This document shows positions 44,689 to 53,215 of a stretch of DNA of 64,000 bases, piece after piece. The stretch covers positions 124,001 through 188,000 of the forward strand of contig OMXJ01000001.1 in the NCBI GenBank assembly GCA_900315015.1. Reading direction: 5' to 3'. Both the position numbers and the translations under genes were made by a program. The DNA comes from an uncultured Eubacteriales bacterium (GTDB taxonomy: Bacteria; Bacillota; Clostridia; Lachnospirales; Lachnospiraceae). The notes below the pieces were generated by a model, which was not told where the DNA came from, ran no database searches, and saw only the letters and a program-made list of their open reading frames with translations. Position 1 is the first letter of the stretch. The number at the start of each line of letters is the position of its first letter.

Positions 44689-45666
44689 ATGAAGTACAGA
44701 AATTTAGGGGCATCAGGACTTAAAGTAAGCGAAGTAGCGCTTGGAAGCTGGATGACGGATTTAAGGGACGCTGATGCAAAAAGTAAGGCAGAAGAAATAG
44801 TTGATTTGGCATTTGAAAATGGAGTGAATTTCTTTGACTGTGCAGATGCATATTCAGGGGGAGAAGCAGAAAAATTCTTGGGCGGAATACTTAGGAATCA
44901 TAGAAGAAGTGAATATGTAATATCAAGTAAGGTATTCTTTCCAGTAGGACCAGGACCAAATGAATGGGGGTTATCAAGAAAGCACATTACTGAAAATATT
45001 GATAGGACTTTAAAGAATTTAGGCCTTGATTATATTGATGTATATTACTGCCATAGATTTGATAATACAACACCTATGGAAGAAACACTTCGCACCTTAT
45101 CAGACCTTGTAAGTCAGGGGAAAATTTTATATTATGGAGTAAGCGAAGAATGGAGCGCAGCAAGGTTAGAAAAGGCGCAGAGAATTATAGAAAAGTATCA
45201 GCTTTATCCTATGACCTGCATTCAGCCTCAGTACAATATGATGGACCGCTACATAGAGCATGAAATAATGGATGTATGTAAGCAGTATGGAATTGGAATC
45301 ACACCATTTTCTCCATTAGCACAGGGACTTCTAACAGGAAAGTACAAGAAGGGACAGCCGTATCCAGAAGGCTCAAGAGCAATTACTCAAGGTGATCACC
45401 AGGTAAATGCACTGCTTACAGACGAGAATTTAGATAAGGTCGAGAAGCTCTCAAAAATAGCAGAGGAACTCGGAACAAACATGCCATGTCTTGCACTTGC
45501 ATGGATATTAAAACAACCTATGATAAGCTGTGTAATAGCAGGAGCAACAAAGGCATCCCAGTTAAAGAATAATTTAGCTGCAGTAGAGGTAGAAATACCA
45601 GAGGATGCAATGAAGAGGATCGACGAAATATTAGGATTTAAGAGATTTGAGAGACATGTAGGATAA
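44689..45666 (+). CDS. Aldo/keto reductase (Kv-beta/YghZ-like)
   Basis: 325 residues, NAD(P)H-dependent TIM-barrel reductase. Catalytic tetrad visible: Asp and Tyr in FFDCADAYSGGEAE, Lys in VISSKVFF and His in YYCHRFD. C-terminal NADPH-binding segment VIAGATKASQLKNNL. The N-terminus (MKYRNLGASGLKVSEVALG) is typical of the Kv-beta-like subgroup. Reduces an aldehyde or ketone; substrate unknown. Monocistronic. Confidence 0.9.
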   Translation: MKYRNLGASGLKVSEVALGSWMTDLRDADAKSKAEEIVDLAFENGVNFFDCADAYSGGEAEKFLGGILRNHRRSEYVISSKVFFPVGPGPNEWGLSRKHITENIDRTLKNLGLDYIDVYYCHRFDNTTPMEETLRTLSDLVSQGKILYYGVSEEWSAARLEKAQRIIEKYQLYPMTCIQPQYNMMDRYIEHEIMDVCKQYGIGITPFSPLAQGLLTGKYKKGQPYPEGSRAITQGDHQVNALLTDENLDKVEKLSKIAEELGTNMPCLALAWILKQPMISCVIAGATKASQLKNNLAAVEVEIPEDAMKRIDEILGFKRFERHVG

Positions 45667-45703
45667 TAAAAGGCGCAGGGTAAAATAATCGTTATAGATG
45701 TGA

Positions 45704-45953
45704 GTACTTATATTTTTTGAAAGAATTAAAGGTGACATTACGAACATTGATAAATACAATTATTTATGGACAACTAAGAAAGATGAATATGTATTAGTTA
45801 ATACAAGGTATGGTTACGGAATAGTAAATAAAAAGGAGCAGTCTGTATTAAGTATCTCCGATGAAATATTAGAGGAAGAAGTGATAAAAAAAATGCTTTC
45901 TGAGGGGAATAAAATATATAACAATATTTTAGATGCATATAGTGATGTATGAT
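45704..45953 (+). pseudogene. Possible remnant of a small gene, start missing
   Basis: An open frame of about 83 codons with protein-like composition (for example YGYGIVNKKEQSVLSI and SISDEILEEEVIKKML) has no usable start codon; a TGA stop is immediately upstream. A GTG at 45700 in another frame reads into the same place and would join it by a frameshift at the T6 tract (45713-45718). Most likely a decayed gene, perhaps an immunity-like protein. Otherwise the 45667-46042 gap holds only the GMP synthase promoter region. Confidence 0.35.
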
Positions 45954-45971
45954 ATTAAATATAACTAGATG

Positions 45972-46014
45972 TGGTAACATAAGAGCTAGGAAGAAAGCTT
46001 CCTAAGCGTTATGT
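45972..46014 (+). promoter_or_regulatory. Extended -10 promoter with overlapping inverted repeat before the GMP synthase gene
   Basis: TGGTAACAT (45972-45980) is an extended -10. An inverted repeat (ACATAA...TTATGT, with AGGAAG-AAAG-CTTCCT inside, 45977-46014) overlaps it, suitable for an operator or start-proximal RNA hairpin. Confidence 0.45.
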
Positions 46015-46042
46015 AAATAAAAAATGTATTGGAGGGCAAAAA

Positions 46043-47026
46043 ATGGCAGAAATCAGACGTCCAGATGATATGGCGCGCATTAACACACCAGAGCTTGCAG
46101 ACGCATTCATCGAAGAACAGGTAAGGCTCATTAAGGAGCAGGTAGGTGACAAGAAGGTATTGCTTGCACTTTCAGGAGGAGTGGATTCCTCAGTGGTAGC
46201 AGCGTTGCTGATTAAGGCAATCGGGCAGCAGCTTGTATGTGTACATGTAAATCATGGACTTCTTCGTAAAGGAGAACCAGAGCAGGTAATTGAGGTGTTT
46301 AAGAATCAAATGAAGGCAAATCTCGTATATGTAGATGCGACCGACAGATTCCTTGATAAGCTTGCAGGAGTATCAGATCCAGAAACCAAAAGAAAGATAA
46401 TCGGTGGAGAATTCATTGAAGTATTTGCAGAAGAAGCAAGAAAGTTAGATGGAGTAGAATTCCTTGCTCAGGGAACAATCTGGCCAGACATACTTGAAAG
46501 TGAACAGGGAATAAAGGCACATCACAATGCCGGAGGACTTCCAGAAGATTTGAGCTTTGAACTTGTAGAGCCAGTTAGAATTCTTTTTAAAGATGAAGTT
46601 CGTGTAATAGGAACAAGGCTTGGCCTGCCAGACAATATGGTATATCGTCAGCCATTCCCGGGACCAGGACTAGGAGTAAGATGCCCGGGTGCAATCACAA
46701 GAGATAGACTAGAGGCAGTGCGTGAATCAGATGCCATACTTCGTGAAGAATTTGAAAAGAATGGTCTAGCAGGAAAGGTATGGCAGTACTTTACAGTAGT
46801 ACCTGATTTTAAGTCAACTGGAATAAAGGACGGCAAGAGAGCTTTTGAGTGGCCATGTATTGTTCGTGCAATAAATACAGTGGATGTAATGCAGGTAACA
46901 GTAGAAAATATTCCATACGAGTTAATGTGTCATATTACAGATAGAATTACCCATGAAGTACCAGGAATCAACAGAGTACTTTATGATTTTACACCAAAGC
47001 CAACAGCAACAGTAGAATATGAGTGA
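46043..47026 (+). CDS. GMP synthase ATP-pyrophosphatase subunit (no glutaminase domain)
   Basis: 327 residues: ATP-PPase domain (P-loop LALSGGVDSS, about 44-53; HHNAGGLPEDL) and the GMP synthase dimerisation domain (about 205-327, PFPGPGLGVRCPG to VLYDFTPKPTATVEYE). It converts XMP to GMP. Classical bacterial GuaA has about 510-525 residues with an N-terminal glutamine amidotransferase; here that half is absent and no separate one is encoded in the window. It must take free ammonia or a separate GATase as in archaea. The start is certain from GGAGG at 46033. Confidence 0.88.
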   Translation: MAEIRRPDDMARINTPELADAFIEEQVRLIKEQVGDKKVLLALSGGVDSSVVAALLIKAIGQQLVCVHVNHGLLRKGEPEQVIEVFKNQMKANLVYVDATDRFLDKLAGVSDPETKRKIIGGEFIEVFAEEARKLDGVEFLAQGTIWPDILESEQGIKAHHNAGGLPEDLSFELVEPVRILFKDEVRVIGTRLGLPDNMVYRQPFPGPGLGVRCPGAITRDRLEAVRESDAILREEFEKNGLAGKVWQYFTVVPDFKSTGIKDGKRAFEWPCIVRAINTVDVMQVTVENIPYELMCHITDRITHEVPGINRVLYDFTPKPTATVEYE

Positions 47027-47047
47027 TAACGAGCCAAACTCAGATTA

Positions 47048-47084
47048 ATATACATCGGGACTATGTCATAGTCTCGATGTATAT
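47048..47084 (+). terminator. Long hairpin after the GMP synthase gene
   Basis: Sixteen-pair stem, ATATACATCGGGACTA (47048-47063) with 47069-47084, one G-T pair and a 5-base loop. No T-run follows, so it may be a processing site, stabiliser or protein site rather than a simple terminator. Confidence 0.55.
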
Positions 47085-47159
47085 GATGGCGAAACGAAAC
47101 GGAGTCCTAATGTGTTATTGACTTATTTGTTAGAGCAATGGAAAGGGAAGAAAGTATAA

Positions 47160-50100
47160 ATGATTAGTCATTCCAGTAAAATGAATATACGTGTTGGAAT
47201 AATTGGAGGCATTCTCGTTGCGCTCATTATGATAGTGGGTACTTTGTGGATGGGACATAGCGCATCAGATGGAACAAAAAAGGCTGTTCAATCAGTAAGC
47301 CTCTTTTATTTAGATGAGCTGGCAGGCAGACGCGAAGAAATTGTAGAGAAGAATCTGAATGATAATATAGAGGTTATCAACAGGGCAATCGATTCCCTTT
47401 CTGAAGAGGATCTTAGTGATGATGAGCATCTGCAGGCATTTCAGCGCAGAATGAAGAACCTCTTTCAGTTAGATAAGTTTGCTTTTGTTGACGAGAGTGG
47501 ACTGATATATACTTCTACAGGAACTAAAACTGATATCGACAAGTATCCTTTTAATCATGAAACGCTTTCAGAAGCGGAGATATATGTTAAGGATATAAAT
47601 GAAGAAAATAAGACGGTAATTATTGCGGTACCTGTTAATTCTGTTTCTTTTAAAAATCACGAGCTTAAGGTCTGTTTTATGGAGATAGAGATGGATGAAA
47701 TGCTGAAGGGTGTTTCTGTAGCATCTGACGAGTCAAATACCACATATTGTAATCTGTATTCTTCTGAAGGAATAGCTCTGAGTAACAAAGTCCTTAGTGG
47801 ACAGGCAAATGTTAATAATCTTTTTAAAGCACTGGAGATAGCAAAGTTTGATAAGGATTATTCTCTGAAACAAGTGAAAAAAGATTTTGCAGATCATAAG
47901 AGAGGTGTAATCACATTTAATTATAATGGTATACAGGAAACCCTTACATATGTCCCGATTGAAGGGACAGACTGGATGCTGACATATCTTATAAGGGAAA
48001 ATGTAATCAGTGAACGTATAAAGTCCATATCGGATGCTACGATACTTAGAAGTATCATTCAGTCATGCTTGGCTACGGCGATTCTACTTATTATGTTTTA
48101 TATAATAGCAAGGCAGATGCGCAGTAATGCAAATCTTGTTCTTGAAAAGGAAACTGCTGAGACAGAGAACCGTATTAAGCAGGCAGAACTGGAAAACAGA
48201 CTTTCTCTTCAGGAAGAATTGCTTAATCAGAAAAAGCTTGGAGAAGAGCAGGATAGACTTATTACCGCACTGGCATCGGACTATTGGAGTGTTTATTATC
48301 TGGATCTTGAAACAGGTGAAGGGGTTTGCTACCAGCAGCATTCGGCTATAAAGAATGGCCTAAAGGCTGGTGACAGGTTTGATTATCTGTATGAATTGGA
48401 GAAGTATGCTAGTAGCACTATAAAGGATGAATATAAGCAGGAATTTATAGATTTTGTTCAGCCGGATAGCATACGTGAAGGACTTAAAACTCAGAGAGTA
48501 ATAGCTTATCGTTATATGGTTCATCGCCATGGAGTGGATTCATATGAGGAAATACGTTTTGCAGGAGTCAGACATCCGGAGGACAGAGAGGATCATATAG
48601 TTCATGCTGTAGGTGCATGCTTTGTAAATGTAGACAGTGAAACAAGAAAAACTATGGAACAGAGCAGGGCTTTACAAGAAGCACTTTCCGCAGCCGAACA
48701 GGCCAATAAGGCAAAAACAACATTCCTTTCAAATATGAGTCATGAGATACGTACACCGATGAATGCAATCATTGGTTTGAACAGTATAATACTCAATGAT
48801 TCTGAAATAAGTGATAAGGTACGTGAGCATTCTGAGAAAATCGGTACCAGTGCAAATCATCTTCTTGGAATTATTAATGACATACTTGATATGTCTCGTA
48901 TAGAATCAGGCAGAATGGTGGTAAAAAAAGAAGAGTTTTCGTTTTCAAAAATGCTGGAACAGGTTAATACCATAATCGGAGGACAGTGTAAGGATAAAGG
49001 ACTTGAGTATGAGTGCCATATGAAAGGTGATGTAGATGACTACTACATTGGAGACGATGTAAAACTTCGACAGGTACTCTTAAATATTCTTGGAAATTCA
49101 GTAAAGTTTACACCGGAAGGAGGAAGAATTTCTCTTCTGGTTGAAAATATAAATCACTATGATAAAAATGTCACTCTTCGATTTACCATGAAAGATAATG
49201 GTTGTGGGATGAGTGAGGAATATCTGCCACATTTGTTTGAACCATTTACTCAGGAAGATGCTCTGGTGGCAAACAAGTATGGAAGTACGGGGCTTGGCAT
49301 GTCTATAACCAAGAGTGTGGTGGAACTGATGAATGGTCATATTAATGTTGAAAGCAGGAAGAATGTTGGGACGACATTCATAGTTACAGTAACTCTTCAC
49401 GAGTCAGAGAAAGAAAGGGATGAATTGACTAAAGGAGAGATAGACGTACACGATATTAGTGTTCTTGTTATCGATGATGATGCAATTGCCTGTGAGCATG
49501 CAAATGTAATCATGGGTCAGGTCGGAATAAAGTGTGAAACAGTTACATCCGGTCAGGAAGCCATAGAAATGGTCAGAGTTAAGCATGGAAGAAGAGAAGA
49601 CTATGACCTGATACTGGTGGATTGGAAGATGCCTGAGATGGATGGAATAGAAACTACGAAAAGGATACGTGAAATAGTCGGTTATCATACACCAATTATT
49701 ATTCTAACCTCTTATAATTGGGATGAAATAGCTGAAGTGGCAAGAAAGGCAGGAATAGATACATTTGTTTCTAAACCACTCTTTGCCGGAAATGTGATTG
49801 ATGAATTCAAAGAGGCATTTAGAAAAAAGAATGAATCTAAAATCGAACAGAAAAAAGAACTTGCAGGCAGAAGAGTGTTACTTGCTGAGGATGTGGAGGT
49901 AAATGCAGAAATAATGTCGATGGTTCTTGAGATGAAGGATATATCAGTTGATACAGCTGAAAATGGAAGGATTGCTGTAGATAAGTTTATATCAAAACCG
50001 GCAGGTTATTACGACGCAATACTCATGGATATGAGAATGCCGGAAATGGATGGTCTGGAAGCTACTAAAGCTATACGTGCACTGGAGAGAGACGATGCAA

Positions 50101-50240
50101 AAACAATTCCTATCATAGCGCTAACAGCTAACGCATTTGATGAAGATGTTCAAAGGAGTCTCCAGGCTGGGATGAATGCACATCTAAGTAAACCGGTAGA
50201 ACCGGATGTATTATTCAAAACACTAGAGGATTTAATATAG
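47160..50240 (+). CDS. Hybrid sensor histidine kinase with two receiver domains
   Basis: 1026 residues. Membrane helix (about 12-30), extracellular Cache-like sensor (about 35-295), second helix (about 302-322), coiled coil (325-375), PAS-like region (375-505), HisKA with His528 (FLSNMSHEIRTPMNAI), HATPase (DNGCGMSEEYL, GSTGLGMSI), receiver 1 with Asp821 (LVDWKMPEMDG) and receiver 2 with Asp957 (LMDMRMPEMDG). No HPt or output domain is present, so phosphate must leave through a separate HPt or the gene pairs with the second hybrid kinase at 56714, which carries an HPt. The sensed ligand is unknown. Confidence 0.9.
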   Translation: MISHSSKMNIRVGIIGGILVALIMIVGTLWMGHSASDGTKKAVQSVSLFYLDELAGRREEIVEKNLNDNIEVINRAIDSLSEEDLSDDEHLQAFQRRMKNLFQLDKFAFVDESGLIYTSTGTKTDIDKYPFNHETLSEAEIYVKDINEENKTVIIAVPVNSVSFKNHELKVCFMEIEMDEMLKGVSVASDESNTTYCNLYSSEGIALSNKVLSGQANVNNLFKALEIAKFDKDYSLKQVKKDFADHKRGVITFNYNGIQETLTYVPIEGTDWMLTYLIRENVISERIKSISDATILRSIIQSCLATAILLIMFYIIARQMRSNANLVLEKETAETENRIKQAELENRLSLQEELLNQKKLGEEQDRLITALASDYWSVYYLDLETGEGVCYQQHSAIKNGLKAGDRFDYLYELEKYASSTIKDEYKQEFIDFVQPDSIREGLKTQRVIAYRYMVHRHGVDSYEEIRFAGVRHPEDREDHIVHAVGACFVNVDSETRKTMEQSRALQEALSAAEQANKAKTTFLSNMSHEIRTPMNAIIGLNSIILNDSEISDKVREHSEKIGTSANHLLGIINDILDMSRIESGRMVVKKEEFSFSKMLEQVNTIIGGQCKDKGLEYECHMKGDVDDYYIGDDVKLRQVLLNILGNSVKFTPEGGRISLLVENINHYDKNVTLRFTMKDNGCGMSEEYLPHLFEPFTQEDALVANKYGSTGLGMSITKSVVELMNGHINVESRKNVGTTFIVTVTLHESEKERDELTKGEIDVHDISVLVIDDDAIACEHANVIMGQVGIKCETVTSGQEAIEMVRVKHGRREDYDLILVDWKMPEMDGIETTKRIREIVGYHTPIIILTSYNWDEIAEVARKAGIDTFVSKPLFAGNVIDEFKEAFRKKNESKIEQKKELAGRRVLLAEDVEVNAEIMSMVLEMKDISVDTAENGRIAVDKFISKPAGYYDAILMDMRMPEMDGLEATKAIRALERDDAKTIPIIALTANAFDEDVQRSLQAGMNAHLSKPVEPDVLFKTLEDLI

Positions 50241-50370
50241 TAATACTCTAATTTTTCGCAATATTCAGTTAAAATATAGTAACTATGTGGTTTTCAGCCA
50301 CTTTCACGGCTCCGCCGTGAGTAATCTAGGGTAATTATTATCAAAAAAAGCGGTATGGAGATATGATATG

Positions 50371-50410
50371 TACCCTCTTTACTGGACAAACCAGTAAGGA
50401 GGGTATTTTA
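50371..50410 (+). terminator. Terminator of the hybrid kinase gene
   Basis: Fifteen-pair stem, TACCCTCTTTACTGG (50371-50385) with 50391-50405, then TTTTA. A smaller CACGGC/GCCGTG hairpin stands at 50305-50319. Nothing else is seen in 50241-50469. Confidence 0.85.
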
Positions 50411-50469
50411 TGTGGGTGAAGTTTTTTCTAATAAAGCGAAAATGAAGGCTTTATTTTCGTTATTTCTTA

Positions 50470-50498
50470 TTGATAAAAAAGGCATAATATGGTAACAT
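50470..50498 (+). promoter_or_regulatory. Promoter of the polyamine-membrane cluster
   Basis: TTGATA at 50470-50475, 17-base spacer, TAACAT at 50493-50498 with an upstream TGG (extended -10, same TGGTAACAT as at 45972). Confidence 0.7.
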
Positions 50499-50574
50499 TA
50501 ATATGTTGTAGAAGTAAAAATACTAATACTACTAATTTGGATAACATATTTAAGAAGGGTAAGGTGAAACAGAT

Positions 50575-50910
50575 ATGCTACAAAAAAGAGTTGAAGGACT
50601 CTGGGACTGTGCTTACTGCGGAACAAAGGGGATAAAGGCAAGGTATGATACCTGCAGTGGATGCGGAAAGGCAAGGGGAATCGACACTGTCTTTTATCTG
50701 CCGGACGACCTTGAGGCAGCAACACTTACCAGGGAAGAAGAGGCAAAAACGACAAACGAACCAGACTGGCTGTGTGATTATTGCGATACCTACAACAGGT
50801 CAGATACGGATGTATGTAAGAAGTGCGGAGCGCAAAGAAAGCTATCAAAGAATACGTATGGCACTCTGCACAAGCTTACAGGCATGTTGTTTGGAAAAAA
50901 GAGAGAATAA
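50575..50910 (+). CDS. Small double zinc-finger protein (RanBP2-like)
   Basis: 111 residues with two C-x2-C...C-x2-C units: WDCAYCGTKG...CSGCGKAR (about 9-32) and WLCDYCDTYN...CKKCGAQR (about 64-88). The Trp before each first pair and the Asn between are like RanBP2-type zinc fingers. The fingers flank a helical spacer. It opens the polyamine-membrane cluster, 12 bases before speD. Zinc-ribbon adaptors often accompany these gene sets; binding partner unknown. Confidence 0.7.
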   Translation: MLQKRVEGLWDCAYCGTKGIKARYDTCSGCGKARGIDTVFYLPDDLEAATLTREEEAKTTNEPDWLCDYCDTYNRSDTDVCKKCGAQRKLSKNTYGTLHKLTGMLFGKKRE

Positions 50911-50922
50911 GAGGAGAAGAAA

Positions 50923-51264
50923 ATGGCAAAACAGCTGATTGCAGATCTTCATGGATGCGGAGAAATAATCGATGATCCAGAAAGAATAAGGGAAGCTGCA
51001 CATACAGCAATCAAATATGTAGGGGCTGAAATTGTAGAAGAATGCATTCATGAATTTAGCCCTATAGGAGTTACCTATTTTGCAGTGATAACAACCTCAC
51101 ATTTCTCGGTACATACCTGGCCGGAATATGGATATGCAGCAATAGACATATTCTCGTGCACGGATACTGTGGTAGAGGGAATAGCAGAAAAGCTGAAGGA
51201 ACTTTTTGAGGCTAAGGAAGTGACCTTAAGGACCATAGAGCGAGAAATTAATAAAGGAGAGTAA
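50923..51264 (+). CDS. speD: S-adenosylmethionine decarboxylase proenzyme (SpeD-like, pyruvoyl type)
   Basis: 113 residues, class 1B length. It self-cleaves to a pyruvoyl enzyme that makes decarboxylated SAM, the aminopropyl donor. Expected catalytic residues are present: Ser59 (pyruvoyl precursor), His64 and Cys79 in ITTSHFSVHTWPEYGYAAIDIFSC-type context. The residue before the cleavage Ser is Thr, where characterised enzymes have Glu (SESH); this is atypical. Some SpeD paralogues are now known to decarboxylate other amino acids, so the activity needs testing, but an aminopropyltransferase in the same cluster (53272) favours AdoMet. Confidence 0.82.
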   Translation: MAKQLIADLHGCGEIIDDPERIREAAHTAIKYVGAEIVEECIHEFSPIGVTYFAVITTSHFSVHTWPEYGYAAIDIFSCTDTVVEGIAEKLKELFEAKEVTLRTIEREINKGE

Positions 51265-51279
51265 ATTCAGGAGAAAAAA

Positions 51280-52350
51280 ATGAATATACAAGTAGGAACC
51301 AAACTAAGGCTAGATGGCCTAGAAGGAAAAGTCATAGGTCTTATAGAATATGAAAATAGAATGGATCATGGTAACCGCTGGACTGAATACAGAGTCTCCA
51401 CTAAAAAAGGGGAACGCTGGCTGTCAGTTGACGAGGTCTACAAGGAGTATTCGGTATCTTGGGCAGCTAACGATGTCAGGGGAAATATAGGACCTGAGTG
51501 GCACAAGGTAGATGAAGGAACTCAGGTGGTTGTACGTGCCCAGGGCGACGTAGATGTAGAACGCGGAGATTCAGCTAGATTTGTTGAATTTGAAGATAGT
51601 ACAGAGGAATTAACTCTTTCAGTAGAAATATGGGATGATGGAACTGAATATTCAAAGGGCGAATACCTCGATTTAGAAGAAATAGAAATAATAGGCTATG
51701 AAAAGCCAAAAAGCGGAGCACCGGGCTGTGGATTAGCACTAATAGCATACGCCTTTGTATTTATACTCGTTGGAATAATCAGTACCGTAGGTCCTGCGTT
51801 AAGTAAAAAGACAATAGCTAAGTTTGTGTCAAAGTCAAGTCTATATGAATTCGTGACCTCGATAACGGGAAATGAAAAACAAAAGGCTGATGTATATGAA
51901 TATTATGTGGCTACAACGACAGATACCGTTGCAAAAAGCATTATAGACGGAATAGAAGGCGACACTGAGTCAGTTACTCAAAAGGATGAAGTGGAAGATT
52001 CAGAGATAGCGATAGTTACGAATAAAGAATATTGCCTGATTTATCACCCGGAGGATAATGCGGAAAAAGTATATGTTCAGGTATCAAAACGAAAATATAA
52101 TTATACCTCGGATAATGCGCCTTATAAGAGCTCAGATTCAGATACGACCTGGTACAGAAGTCATTATTATAGCTCGAGCTATTCAGCTGACTCGTCGACA
52201 TATCATTCACCATCCGCATATACATCCTATAGCGGTGATACGGTACATAACATAGGAAATGGTTACTTTGACAGCTATTCATCCTCAGTAAGACAGAGCA
52301 GCATAAATAGCAGAAATTCATCTAGTGGCGGTGTGAGCAGCGGAAAGTAG
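51280..52350 (+). CDS. DUF4178-like protein with membrane helix and Ser/Tyr-rich tail
   Basis: 356 residues. N-terminal beta-rich domain (1-150, with repeats of the form WTEYRVSTKKGERWLSVDE; resembles DUF4178), a membrane helix (about 152-172), an extracellular domain of about 100 residues and a low-complexity Ser/Tyr tail (about 270-356). The DUF4178 label is from memory of pattern and of its habitual neighbours DUF350 and SpeE-like genes. Proteins of this group are suspected envelope-stress components. Start 15 bases after speD. Confidence 0.6.
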   Translation: MNIQVGTKLRLDGLEGKVIGLIEYENRMDHGNRWTEYRVSTKKGERWLSVDEVYKEYSVSWAANDVRGNIGPEWHKVDEGTQVVVRAQGDVDVERGDSARFVEFEDSTEELTLSVEIWDDGTEYSKGEYLDLEEIEIIGYEKPKSGAPGCGLALIAYAFVFILVGIISTVGPALSKKTIAKFVSKSSLYEFVTSITGNEKQKADVYEYYVATTTDTVAKSIIDGIEGDTESVTQKDEVEDSEIAIVTNKEYCLIYHPEDNAEKVYVQVSKRKYNYTSDNAPYKSSDSDTTWYRSHYYSSSYSADSSTYHSPSAYTSYSGDTVHNIGNGYFDSYSSSVRQSSINSRNSSSGGVSSGK

Positions 52351-52378
52351 CTGATATAAGGAAATTGCATTTTAAAAT

Positions 52379-52499
52379 GACACCTTTGGTTGACGCACCA
52401 GACCATTGTTCTGTCGTATAACTTTAAGTCGGGTCGGAGTAAGTACAGCCCAGTGAGTTATACGTAAAAAGCCTTTATATCATTGTCGAGGTGATGTCG
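52379..52499 (+). other. Structured intergenic RNA-like segment
   Basis: Nine-pair stem CGTATAACT (52415-52423) with AGTTATACG (52456-52464), enclosing GGGT/GCCC; before it CAGA/TCTG, and an outer ACACCT/AGGTGA that may close the whole. No ORF. It directly precedes structured element copy B. It does not match a riboswitch class that I know. Confidence 0.4.
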
Positions 52500-52627
52500 A
52501 ATTCCTTATATGGTAACAGTATAAGGATACGCACAACCGTACATTGTACGGCATTATGGCAAGCAAGGCGGGCTTTATCCCATCACCTAAAGGTAATGGG
52601 TTTTCGCCCGTGTGGCATTTATAAAAA
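52500..52627 (+). ncRNA. Repeated structured element, copy B (leader of the DUF350 gene)
   Basis: Same order as copy A at 33845: hairpin CCTTATA/TATAAGG, hairpin CCGTAC/GTACGG, then the stem GGCGGGC/CGCCCG, which here encloses an extra hairpin (CCCATCACC...GGTAATGGG). Outer sequence CATTTATAAAAA is shared too. Confidence 0.55.
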
Positions 52628-52664
52628 TATAAAAACATAAAAACATAAAAATATAAAAACATAG
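52619..52664 (+). repeat. Short A/T tandem repeat before DUF350
   Basis: About five units of a 10-bp ATAAAAACAT/ATAAAAATAT sequence just upstream of AGGAGG (52664-52669). Confidence 0.75.
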
Positions 52665-52674
52665 GAGGCCCAAT

Positions 52675-53091
52675 ATGATAGCGGTTGAATTATTAGTATA
52701 TCTTTTAGTAGGACTTGCAGTAATGATGATAGGATTTTTATTGATAGATCTTATTATACCACTTGATTTCCCAAAGGAAATACAAGAGGGAAATAAGGCG
52801 GTAGGCTGGGTAGCAGCAGGAATATATACAGGACTTGGTTTTATTATTCGTTCAGCAATCATTTCCTTTGAAGCATCAAAGGGCGTAGATCTCCTTCAGG
52901 GAGTAATCGAAACTTTAATCTATTCACTTGTTGGAATAATAGCCTTCGGAGTAGGCTACTTTGCAGTAGATATCGTAAATAAGAAGTTCAACTTCAACGA
53001 AGAACTCAAGAACAAGAATGAGGCAGCAGGAATTATGATATTTGGAATATTTCTTGGAGTAGCCTTTGTTGTAAGCGGCGTTATCCAGTAA
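52675..53091 (+). CDS. DUF350 membrane protein
   Basis: 138 residues with four membrane helices arranged as two similar halves (LVYLLVGLAVMMIGFLLIDLI and LIYSLVGIIAFGVGYFAVDIV), each followed by a helix with NKAVGW or NEAAGI, the DUF350 (UPF0719) signature duplication. It is a known neighbour of PspA/YjfJ-type stress and polyamine-modifying genes in many bacteria. Function unsettled. It lies between the DUF4178-like and aminopropyltransferase genes. Ended by a terminator at 53158. Confidence 0.82.
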   Translation: MIAVELLVYLLVGLAVMMIGFLLIDLIIPLDFPKEIQEGNKAVGWVAAGIYTGLGFIIRSAIISFEASKGVDLLQGVIETLIYSLVGIIAFGVGYFAVDIVNKKFNFNEELKNKNEAAGIMIFGIFLGVAFVVSGVIQ

Positions 53092-53157
53092 TGAAGTAGT
53101 AATGTGTTGAGTTGCAGAAAGTGAATTTTATGTAAATATATGTAAATTCAAGTGAGA

Positions 53158-53188
53158 TGACCCTACCTCTCTTAAGGCGGTAGGGTCA
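53158..53188 (+). terminator. Terminator after DUF350
   Basis: Ten-pair perfect stem TGACCCTACC (53158-53167) with GGTAGGGTCA (53179-53188). A weak A/T tail follows. Confidence 0.75.
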
Positions 53189-53215
53189 AATTAGTTTTAA
53201 AACAAAATTGTTATA

